Below the pieces are notes generated by a model that saw only the letters and a list, made by a program, of their open reading frames with translations, had not been told where the DNA came from and made no database searches. Positions 1 through 5,517 of a stretch of 7,457 bases of DNA are shown here, one piece after another (the first letter of the stretch is position 1; the number at the start of each line of letters is the position of its first letter). The stretch spans positions 1-7,457 of the forward strand of contig QMOL01000142.1 in NCBI GenBank assembly GCA_003648225.1. The letters are read 5' to 3'. Origin of the DNA: Chlamydiota bacterium (lineage in GTDB: Bacteria; Auribacterota; UBA3054; B51-G9). The position numbers were made by a program, and so were the translations under genes.

Positions 1-189
1 CTTCAGGCAGCGGAAGAAGGTGTTGGAACGTGTATGATAGGATGGTTCAGCGAAAAGAAAGTTAAGAAAGTATTAAATCTTTCGAAATCAGTGAAAATTG
101 ATATGCTGATTAGTATGGGTTATCCGGAAAACGGGGAAGTCAGGAAAAAAACACGAAAACCAATCGAAGAAATCAGAGAATATTATTAG
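1..189 (+). CDS. Nitroreductase family protein, C-terminal fragment
   Basis: The frame is open from the window edge to TAG at 187-189 and gives the last 62 residues; the start lies outside the window. The fragment begins LQAAEEGVGTCMIGWF, then a lysine-rich stretch, then a hydrophobic segment ending in GYP (residues 40-42) and a closing KPIEEI. This order (alanine/glutamate helix, GTC-IGWF turn, GYP strand, KP-EEI tail) is the usual C-terminus of FMN-dependent nitroreductase-fold proteins. These reduce nitro compounds, quinones or flavins with NAD(P)H in the cytoplasm. The FMN-contacting N-terminal half is not visible, so the substrate cannot be judged. It converges on the minus-strand RRM gene, and the hairpin at 260-287 lies between them. 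Family assignment is fairly secure; the subfamily is not. Confidence 0.8.
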   Translation, partial: LQAAEEGVGTCMIGWFSEKKVKKVLNLSKSVKIDMLISMGYPENGEVRKKTRKPIEEIREYY

Positions 190-253
190 TGAGTGATTAA
201 ATATACTTTCGAAAGTTGGAAATCGAAATTTGTAAGATATCAATTTATTTTGC

Positions 254-287
254 AAAAAAAACGACCCCCACCGAAGTGGGGGTCGTT
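254..287 (-). terminator. Intrinsic terminator of the RRM gene, UUCG tetraloop
   Basis: A perfect 12-bp inverted repeat (260-271 with 276-287, AACGACCCCCAC / GTGGGGGTCGTT) closes a 4-nt loop. Read on the minus strand the loop is UUCG closed by C-G, the exceptionally stable tetraloop. The stem is followed by eight U residues (254-261, partly inside the stem base). It starts 27 nt past the RRM stop codon. On the plus strand the downstream sequence is not U-rich, so it should act mainly on the minus strand, although it also sits between two converging genes. Confidence 0.93.
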
Positions 288-313
288 CTATAAAGATAAT
301 CAAAGAATTTTGA

Positions 314-583
314 TTAGTACTGAGGTCTGCGAGGACGATCTTCTCTTGGTCTCGCTTCATTGACTTTCAGATTTCTGCCGCCAACTTCTTTACCATCAAG
401 ATCTTTGATAGCTGCTTCGCCGGCTTCTTTATCTTCCATTTCAACAAAACCGAAGCCTTTAGATCTGCTTGTGTATTTGTCAGTGATAACTTTTGCGCTT
501 GTAACTGTACCAAATGCGCCAAAAATTTCTTCAAGTTCTTTGTCTGTTGTCCCGTATGACAGGTTTCCTACATAAATGTTCAT
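314..583 (-). CDS. Small RNA-binding protein with a single RRM domain
   Basis: This 89-residue protein is almost entirely one RNA recognition motif. RNP2 is IYVGNL at residues 3-8 and RNP1 is KGFGFVEM at residues 42-49, with the aromatic residues that stack on RNA bases present. The RRM ends at about residue 77 with NLKVNEA, followed by a short basic tail (PREDRPRRPQY). This is the standard architecture of bacterial Rbp-type proteins known from cyanobacteria and many other phyla, cytoplasmic single-stranded RNA binders often linked to cold response. The ATG at 581-583 is supported by a GGAG Shine-Dalgarno (plus-strand 589-592) five bases upstream. It is monocistronic: its own promoter lies at 663-691, its leader carries a hairpin, and a strong terminator follows. 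The RNA targets cannot be read from the sequence. Confidence 0.95.
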   Translation of the reverse strand: MNIYVGNLSYGTTDKELEEIFGAFGTVTSAKVITDKYTSRSKGFGFVEMEDKEAGEAAIKDLDGKEVGGRNLKVNEARPREDRPRRPQY

Positions 584-618
584 CTTGTCTCCATAATTAA
601 AAATAAAATATCTAACTA

Positions 619-640
619 AATAAGCACCATTGCTTATTTC
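619..640 (-). promoter_or_regulatory. 5' leader hairpin of the RRM gene
   Basis: A perfect 9-bp inverted repeat (619-627 with 632-640, AAATAAGCA / TGCTTATTT) with a 4-nt loop lies in the predicted leader. It is about 16 nt from the predicted transcription start and 35 nt upstream of the ATG. The stem is AU-rich at its base and has no U-tract after it, so it does not look like a terminator. A temperature-sensitive or protein-bound leader element would fit an RRM gene, but that role is inference. Confidence 0.5.
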
Positions 641-662
641 ATTAGAATCACGTTAAGAACTC

Positions 663-691
663 ATTATAGCATATAAGTCTTTAAATAGCAA
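663..691 (-). promoter_or_regulatory. Sigma70-type promoter of the RRM gene
   Basis: Read on the minus strand, TTGCTA (686-691) and a consensus TATAAT (663-668) are separated by exactly 17 bp. Transcription should start near 656, giving a leader of about 73 nt before the ATG at 583. No other comparable hexamer pair lies closer to the gene. Confidence 0.72.
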
Positions 692-791
692 ACGGTAGCC
701 TTTTTTGGTTGATTTTATAGGGAAATCCGGTTTTTTATATTTTACTTTATGCCTTGTGTGTTGTTTTGTTCTAACACGTGATTTTTATTCA

Positions 792-820
792 TTGCTTATA
801 ATTTCTATATTTGCTAAAAT
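792..820 (+). promoter_or_regulatory. Probable promoter of the glutathione peroxidase gene
   Basis: TTGCTT (792-797) and TAAAAT (815-820) are 17 bp apart, and a TG one base before the -10 hexamer makes it an extended -10 element. The predicted start near 827 leaves about 44 nt before the ATG at 871. The -35 match is modest, so the call rests mainly on the extended -10 and the spacing. The interval 692-791 between the two divergent promoters shows nothing else I can name. Confidence 0.58.
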
Positions 821-870
821 TTTTACGCTAAAGATGCCATAAAATAATTAAAATACAGAAACTATATTAC

Positions 871-1488
871 ATGAAACAAAATTATTTATTGATAATTACA
901 ATTCTTGCCGCACTGTTTTTATCAACCGGATGCAGCAGTCAGTCCCGTTCTCAAAAACAAAAATTATCAATTTCGGGAGGATTTACAATGACAAATATAA
1001 TTTATGAAATTCCTGTAAAAACAATTGACGGTCAAGTAACAAATTTGGCACAATATGTGAGTAAAGTAATGTTGATTGTCAATACGGCAAGTAAATGCGG
1101 CTATACTCCTCAATATAAAGGATTGGAAACACTTTATGAAAAATATAAAGATAAGGGATTTGTTGTCCTGGGCTTTCCGTGCAATCAGTTTATGAGTCAG
1201 GAACCCGGTACGGAAGCGGAAATTAAGAATTTCTGCAATTTGAATTTCGGAGTCTCTTTCCCTATGTTTTCAAAAATAAATGTAAACGGGAATGGCACTC
1301 ATCCTTTATACAAAAAACTTAAACAAAAAGCTCCTGGGATTATGGGTACTGAATCAATAAAGTGGAATTTCACAAAATTTCTTGTCAGCCCGAACGGCAA
1401 GACAATCAAACGATTTTCTACCGCAACAAAACCGGAAGAGATAGAGAGCAAAATAGTTGAATTATTAAAGAAAACAGCTACTAATTAG
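871..1488 (+). CDS. gpx: Glutathione peroxidase-family thiol peroxidase, lipoprotein form with internal alternative start
   Basis: The product is a Cys-type glutathione peroxidase, which reduces H2O2 and organic or lipid hydroperoxides, in bacteria usually with thioredoxin as donor. In the 205-residue reading the peroxidatic Cys is C76 (NTASKCGYTPQ). The family signature GFPCNQF spans 101-107, and the other catalytic residues align as Q110, W165 and N166 (KWNFTKFL). C122 sits where the BtuE-like resolving Cys is expected. Residues 1-21 form a lipoprotein signal: Lys2, a hydrophobic core, and lipobox LSTGC with C21 as the lipidation site. The ATG at 871 has no recognisable Shine-Dalgarno. A second in-frame ATG at 988 (M40) is preceded by GGGAGGA with 6-nt spacing and gives a complete 166-residue cytoplasmic enzyme. 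Both forms may be made; if only one is real, the choice decides the location. The gene appears monocistronic. Confidence 0.93.
   Translation: MKQNYLLIITILAALFLSTGCSSQSRSQKQKLSISGGFTMTNIIYEIPVKTIDGQVTNLAQYVSKVMLIVNTASKCGYTPQYKGLETLYEKYKDKGFVVLGFPCNQFMSQEPGTEAEIKNFCNLNFGVSFPMFSKINVNGNGTHPLYKKLKQKAPGIMGTESIKWNFTKFLVSPNGKTIKRFSTATKPEEIESKIVELLKKTATN
975..990 (+). promoter_or_regulatory. Strong internal ribosome binding site and alternative gpx start
   Basis: GGGAGGA at 975-981 is followed by six bases and ATG at 988-990, in frame with the peroxidase. It is the best Shine-Dalgarno match in this window, while the upstream ATG at 871 has none. It overlaps codons for Ser35-Gly36-Gly37 in the lipoprotein's linker. 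Initiation here would skip the signal peptide and give a soluble enzyme starting MTNIIYEIPVKTIDG, the usual N-terminus of this family. Confidence 0.75.
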
Positions 1489-1610
1489 TGGCTGTTCGAA
1501 AAGGGTCAATCGACAAAAAATATTGATTATCCTTGACAAAATTTATATTCTGTACCTAACGGCATGAAATCCTGTTTTTATTTGTTTTCTACAAATATTT
1601 TGCTTGAAAA

Positions 1611-1701
1611 AGTCCTGAAAGGGCGAAAGGAAATTTCCCGTTATGCCCTTCAGGGCGGAAACACAGGTGGGTGAAATATTAACAGGGTGCTGCCCTTTCT
1701 T
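1611..1701. repeat. GC-rich palindromic intergenic repeat (REP/MITE-like)
   Basis: In the 230-bp gap after gpx, CCTGAAAGGGC (1614-1624) pairs with GCCCTTCAGG (1645-1654) with one bulged A, enclosing a perfect 10-bp palindrome GGAAATTTCC (1629-1638). The right arm is itself a small palindrome (GCCCttcaGGGC, 1645-1656). A further short hairpin AGGG-tgctg-CCCT follows at 1684-1696. From memory, segments built on GCCCTTCAGGGC and a GGG-loop-CCC module recur between genes in many environmental PVC and Bacteroidota genomes; copy number here cannot be tested. The AT-rich part upstream (1489-1610) holds no gene or clear signal. Confidence 0.6.
1684..1701 (+). terminator. Possible weak terminator downstream of gpx
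   Basis: A 4-bp GC stem (AGGG 1684-1687, CCCT 1693-1696) with a 5-nt loop is followed by TTCTTATTTTATTT. It lies about 195 nt after the gpx stop and inside the repeat, so it could end the gpx transcript only as a by-product. The short stem keeps confidence low; I see no better terminator closer to the gene. Confidence 0.3.
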
Positions 1702-1718
1702 ATTTTATTTCTGATTTA

Positions 1719-1955
1719 TCAATAATTAAAAAGTTCTTCCACAGAATATTCTTTTCCCGTGATTTTATTCAACGAATTAAGAACTTTAGATTTGATGTTT
1801 GATGTTAACCGTCTGCCCTTGCATGCCCGGGATATCATCTTATGAGTGATCTGTTCAATTGATGCTGCAACAAGATACATTGGCTTAATGTTATTATCGG
1901 TCATAATTTTTGCAAGTGGCTGCTTACCGAAATTTCTTTTAATTTCAATATTCAT
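1719..1955 (-). CDS. Small helix-turn-helix-like conserved protein
   Basis: This 78-residue basic protein runs from ATG at 1953-1955 to TGA at 1719-1721. Its layout resembles a Cro/C1-type helix-turn-helix: a helix around LAKIM (14-18), a probable second helix at MYLVAAS (26-32), a recognition-helix-like THKMISRACKGRRLT (37-51), then a helix and a terminal EYSVEELFNY. I recall close relatives, including the phrases FGKQPLAKIM and KGRRLT, as conserved hypotheticals in planctomycete/PVC genomes; that is recollection, not a search. The frame stays open upstream to a TTG at 2022-2024 that overlaps the TGA of the membrane gene. Those extra 23 residues look unlike the domain, so I prefer the ATG, though neither start has a clear Shine-Dalgarno. 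DNA binding is inferred from fold pattern; the target is unknown. Confidence 0.66.
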   Translation of the reverse strand: MNIEIKRNFGKQPLAKIMTDNNIKPMYLVAASIEQITHKMISRACKGRRLTSNIKSKVLNSLNKITGKEYSVEELFNY

Positions 1956-2020
1956 GTTTCTTTTTTTGACGGGTGATGTAGAATTACGGAGATTTTTGTT
2001 TAATAAGCGCCGCGCTATTT

Positions 2021-2507
2021 TCAATTGTTTTTTTGAATAAAATTATTTGCCATTGATGAAATTGGAAGGCAAAAACGGGCAATTATAACTATAAGTATGA
2101 TTTTGACAACTGCATTCCTGAATCGAATGATTTTTTTATTCTCAAACCAGATAAGAATTACTAATACAAAAATAAAAACTGAAAGTATTGGCAGCGCGAG
2201 AATTATACTGATCTCATACGCTAATTTCTGAACACCTAATGAAGTTATTGCTGTTACAATCACATCCGACAATCTCTCAGTCATATCATCAATCGGGTCT
2301 AACACTTGTCCTACAGCGAGTGAAACACCTATTCCCGCGGGTTCAAGTTCGAGACTTGACTCTTTCACGACCGAAACGGATGCATTAATAATTCTGCATG
2401 TTGCGTAAGCGACATCGGCTTTAGTTATTGCGTCTTCAAAATAATCATCCGCGGACGAATCTAAAACGGGAAGTTTTAATACTGGGAAAAGAAGTAACGC
2501 TTTGCAT
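2021..2507 (-). pseudogene. Multi-pass membrane protein gene, apparently frameshifted near its start and end
   Basis: The minus-strand frame ending in TGA at 2021-2023 stays open up to 2560 but contains no ATG; the first conventional start is GTG at 2366-2368. Homology-like sequence clearly continues upstream of that GTG (LPVLDSSADDYFEDAI, then VAYATCRIINASVSV). The ATG at 2505-2507 lies one base out of frame, and dropping the single C at 2504 gives MKALLLFPVLKLPVLDSS, a plausible hydrophobic N-terminus. The rest holds a conserved-looking EPAGIGVSLAVGQVLDPIDD segment and two hydrophobic helices (about 24 residues around ILALPILSVFIFVLVILIW, and VVKIILIVIIARF). The C-terminus stops right after an A7 run (2028-2034); a +1 slip there would continue into the frame upstream of the HTH gene. 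I recognise the family only as an uncharacterised membrane protein. A sequencing error or a functional GTG-started protein (2021-2368) are alternatives. Confidence 0.5.
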
Positions 2508-2619
2508 CGACATTTTTGGTCGATAGACGCTTTAGAGCAAGCCGTGTCCTTTATTTTGATCTACATCGGGATGACAAATATTAAACAAAAAAGTGCTTTA
2601 ATCCGGTCTTCACCGGAAT
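2506..2619. repeat. Repeat-like debris between the divergent genes
   Basis: No intact gene reads through 2561-2721. The stretch has an inverted repeat ATCGAC (2506-2511) / GTCGAT (2519-2524), a CGGGATGACA motif (2567-2576) of the sort common in dispersed bacterial repeats, and a hairpin TCCGGT (2602-2607) / ACCGGA (2612-2617) with a 4-nt loop. The hairpin has no convincing U-tract on either strand. The proximity to the damaged start of the membrane gene suggests repeat insertion displaced its promoter, which is inference. Confidence 0.35.
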
Positions 2620-2636
2620 CTGGTTAGCTTATCTTC

Positions 2637-2665
2637 TTGCCATAATAACTTTAAAATAATATAAT
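2637..2665 (+). promoter_or_regulatory. Strong sigma70-type promoter of the glycosyltransferase operon
   Basis: TTGCCA (2637-2642, five of six consensus) and TATAAT (2660-2665, six of six) are exactly 17 bp apart. Transcription should begin near 2672, leaving a 50-nt AU-rich leader. The leader includes a possible small hairpin, AAAATC (2681-2686) with GATTTT (2695-2700). Confidence 0.78.
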
Positions 2666-2721
2666 TATTAAGTTAAATTAAAAATCGGGGTAATGATTTT
2701 AAAATAATAATATGTTATCAC

Positions 2722-5484
2722 ATGTTAATTATGAAACAAAAAATAAAAAACAATATTTTTCTTTACGCTCTTCTCTTTTTAACTTTAATCTCCGCAATGC
2801 TTATGTTTCATCGGCTTGCCGACCGAAGCGTTTGCGGCGATGAAATGGCTTTGAGAGAAAAAGGTCTGCAGCCGGTTTTAAGAATCTTGCAGGGATGGCA
2901 GGTTCAGGCAGAACCGCTTCCCCCGCTTATCAAACATTTATCATTAAAGGTCAGCGACAGTCCGATAAATCTGAGAATACTTGGTTTTACCGGGTCCTTT
3001 TTGATGGTACTGCTCACCGGTCTTCTTACAGGCAAGCTTGCCGGAAGATGGGCAGGTCTCACCGCTGCATTTCTTGTTATGCTTTGTCCGGGATTAATGA
3101 AATGGGGGCAATATAGTCGATTTTATACTATTGGTGCTGCATCAATGTTATTAAGCACGCTTTTCTTTTTCCGCGCACTTGAAAAAGATTCATGGAAAGC
3201 ATGGATTTGGTATGCCGTTTTTGCTTTGCTGCAAATTCAACTTTGGTTTTTTGGAATGGTTCATCTAGCTGTTTGTGCCGGAATTTACGGTATTCTCTGG
3301 TTAATTGCCTGGCTGCCGATTCGGGAAAAGATGCTTTATAAGCCTGACAAATGGCACAGTTTTCTTAAAGCGAGTGTTGTTATTGGCTCGATCGGCATGT
3401 TTTTAATTATTCAATATTTTACTTTTAATAATAATATTCTTGGTGCGGTATTTCATCCATCCAACAACGATCAATTTTTTCGGTACGGTCCTTCTGCATT
3501 TTCGTGGGAAACTTTCGGGTTTGTTTTTCAGATGTATTTGCCTGCTTATGTGCATATAAAATGGCTTTTGGTTGTCGGCTTTTTTGCCGCACTTTTTATT
3601 GACCGCGAGCGCTCATTAATTTTTACAATCATCGCTGTCGGAACAACTTTTTTAATTGTCTGGGGACTTGATAAGAATAAAGCAACATTAAGCGAGAACA
3701 GAATGTTGTTTACGGTTCCTTTCTGGGCGTTTTTCATGGCTCGCGGAGCGTGGCTGATAACTGATGTTTTCTGGCGAGGAGGAATGTGGTTTTCAAAAAA
3801 ATTCCCGAGTGCTAAACCAAAAATTAAAATAGTTCAGTGGAGCGGTGCAGTTGCAGGCGTAATTATCGCAATGTATTTTATTATGCCTTTGCAGCTTAAG
3901 TCATGGAATGCTTTTAAAAGATATTACCACGTTGATTTTACATACTGCAGGAATATCGGTGATTTCCTTGCCGTAAATGTTGGAACTAATGACTCGGTTT
4001 ATTATGAATGGAGCATGGAAGGCCTGCCGATAAAATATTATTTTGACAAGCAGCGCGGAACAAATCCGGTTATGCATGTTTGTAAAGATGTTAACAAAGG
4101 TGGTTTTGCGATAAAAGATACAGACATAAAATTTCTCAAAGAAGGTAAAAACCGGATGTGGCTGCTCCCAAACTGGCGACCTCAACAGGATACAATTCCC
4201 TCTTCTCTCCGCGGCTGGTTAAAAAACAGAAGCATTACACTTGCAATAGAGCATCCGTGGGTTCCGTGGTCAGGCCCTCAAAAAATAATTATTGCGGATA
4301 AAAGTTATGAAAAATTAAATTCTCATCAAAAAGAGATGGAGAAAATAAGGTGGCTTAAAAAATTTGTTGAGGTTGGGCTGTATTACAATGATGCCGGAGC
4401 GGAGATTTTAAAGCTTTTATTAAAAAATAATCTTACAAATGATTTTTCGTCTTATTTGCGATATTTCACGGAGCGGTATCCTGATGAACCAAAGCTTGCC
4501 GATAAGATTATTAAGCTAAAACTTGCTGATAATGATTTAGTTTTTGTCGGGGAGAAATTTCCGAATAGCGGTGCAATACAAGCCAAACTTGGTAAAATGG
4601 ATTTTGGGAGAGGGAATTATGATAAAGCCGAACGGCATTATATTTCCGCTTTAAAAAATTCATCACACAAAATTTTCGATGGTGTTATTATTCGTGATTT
4701 ATTGCGGAAGAATAGAAATCCGGTTCTCAAAAAGATTGTATTGAAAAATATTAAGAATAAGAAAACTACTGCTAAACTTTCAAATGAAGAACTTTTTCAA
4801 TGGGCAAATTGTGCTCCGGAACTTTTATCACAAAAGTGGTTAATTTACCCTACAAAAGATGAAATACGATATTTAAAAACCGCTATTTCAAAAAAAACGG
4901 ATCCAAAATATCTTAAAGACAGAATGAAACAATATTCTTTTACGGAGTTGTGGGAATATACCGATGTGGCAAATATTTTTTCTCATACTAAAAAATGGGA
5001 TCTTGCCGTCGAATGGCTGGCTAGAAGTGTTAATAGTAATTGTAAAAGCTGGCTGCTTGCCAAACGATTAACAGAACTTTATCAGGTAAGGAATAAACCT
5101 GAGGAAAAACAGGCGGCAATTGATGCTTGCAGAAAATTTCAAAAATGGCTTCCGGAGAATGAACTCACAAATCGTTGTATTGCCGCGTATAAACTTGGAA
5201 TGCTTTACATATCGGAAAGCAAGAATTCTGATGCTATTGTTATGTTTAAAGAAGTTGCAGATTTATCTAATAAATGCAAATATCATCCTTTACATTTCAG
5301 AGCTTGGATTCAACTTGGTAACATAGCAAAAAAAGAAGGAGAAATTGATGACGCAATCAACGCTTATGAAGAAGTGTTAAAATTAGAACCGAAGCATAAA
5401 TCTACAATTGAAATTCTTGCAAATCTTTATGAAGCGAAAGGCGAGAAAGAAAGGGCAATAGAATTAAGAAAAAAAATAAAATAA
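2722..5484 (+). CDS. GT-C (PMT/GT39-like) membrane glycosyltransferase with C-terminal TPR region
   Basis: A 920-residue two-part protein. Residues about 10-391 are strongly hydrophobic with roughly eleven membrane segments. The first extracytoplasmic loop carries an acidic pair in VCGDEMA (D40, E41) and then PLPPLIKHL (65-73), followed later by GQYSRFYTIGAAS (129-141). That order (DE, then PPL, then a YxRxY-like helix) matches the PMT_2/GT39 class, which moves sugars from polyprenyl-phosphate carriers to acceptors on the outer face of the membrane. Residues 392-600 are soluble and unrecognised. TPR-like helical pairs follow at about 613-646, 820-850, 857-890 and 893-918; the third (AWIQLGNIAKKEGEIDDAIN) is the clearest. 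Donor and acceptor are unknown. ATGs at 2722 and 2731 are both possible; neither has a Shine-Dalgarno, and the second (MKQKIKNN) looks like a more natural N-terminus. It is probably cotranscribed with the DUF47 gene. Confidence 0.85.
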   Translation: MLIMKQKIKNNIFLYALLFLTLISAMLMFHRLADRSVCGDEMALREKGLQPVLRILQGWQVQAEPLPPLIKHLSLKVSDSPINLRILGFTGSFLMVLLTGLLTGKLAGRWAGLTAAFLVMLCPGLMKWGQYSRFYTIGAASMLLSTLFFFRALEKDSWKAWIWYAVFALLQIQLWFFGMVHLAVCAGIYGILWLIAWLPIREKMLYKPDKWHSFLKASVVIGSIGMFLIIQYFTFNNNILGAVFHPSNNDQFFRYGPSAFSWETFGFVFQMYLPAYVHIKWLLVVGFFAALFIDRERSLIFTIIAVGTTFLIVWGLDKNKATLSENRMLFTVPFWAFFMARGAWLITDVFWRGGMWFSKKFPSAKPKIKIVQWSGAVAGVIIAMYFIMPLQLKSWNAFKRYYHVDFTYCRNIGDFLAVNVGTNDSVYYEWSMEGLPIKYYFDKQRGTNPVMHVCKDVNKGGFAIKDTDIKFLKEGKNRMWLLPNWRPQQDTIPSSLRGWLKNRSITLAIEHPWVPWSGPQKIIIADKSYEKLNSHQKEMEKIRWLKKFVEVGLYYNDAGAEILKLLLKNNLTNDFSSYLRYFTERYPDEPKLADKIIKLKLADNDLVFVGEKFPNSGAIQAKLGKMDFGRGNYDKAERHYISALKNSSHKIFDGVIIRDLLRKNRNPVLKKIVLKNIKNKKTTAKLSNEELFQWANCAPELLSQKWLIYPTKDEIRYLKTAISKKTDPKYLKDRMKQYSFTELWEYTDVANIFSHTKKWDLAVEWLARSVNSNCKSWLLAKRLTELYQVRNKPEEKQAAIDACRKFQKWLPENELTNRCIAAYKLGMLYISESKNSDAIVMFKEVADLSNKCKYHPLHFRAWIQLGNIAKKEGEIDDAINAYEEVLKLEPKHKSTIEILANLYEAKGEKERAIELRKKIK

Positions 5485-5517
5485 TAATAATATTATTAAA
5501 ATATTACAGGAAATAAA

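Noticed and set aside
88..360. Minus-strand 90-codon open frame
   Set aside because: It runs through the terminator hairpin, overlaps the nitroreductase end and the RRM C-terminus, and its product is low-complexity phenylalanine/isoleucine-rich sequence.
360..575. Plus-strand 71-codon frame inside the RRM gene
   Set aside because: It lies antisense to the RRM domain, is serine/proline-rich with no motif, and has no own signals.
581..640. Tiny upstream ORFs in the RRM leader (ATG AAA TAA; ATG GTG CTT ATT TAG; ATG GAG ACA AGA TGA overlapping the start)
   Set aside because: They are 2-4 codons with no ribosome sites of their own, as expected by chance in AT-rich DNA.
1533..1562. Perfect TTGACA after gpx as a promoter
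   Set aside because: No acceptable -10 hexamer lies at 16-18 bp, and no plus-strand gene follows before 2722.
1846..2040. Plus-strand 64-codon frame with a hydrophobic stretch
   Set aside because: It is antisense to the HTH gene and the end of the membrane gene; the hydrophobicity reflects lysine/asparagine codons read in reverse.
2895..3116. Frame inside the glycosyltransferase, plus strand
   Set aside because: It is an out-of-frame shadow of the N-terminal membrane region with no recognisable domain.
3546..4185. Two minus-strand frames opposite the glycosyltransferase
   Set aside because: Both are antisense shadows without promoters, ribosome sites or motifs.
5120..5326. 68-codon plus-strand frame inside the TPR region
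   Set aside because: It is out of frame with the TPR repeats that clearly use the long frame.
5485..5498. 14-bp palindrome TAATAATATTATTA between the glycosyltransferase and DUF47 genes
   Set aside because: It contains only A and T in an AT-rich spacer and can arise by chance; no GC stem or U-tail makes it a terminator.
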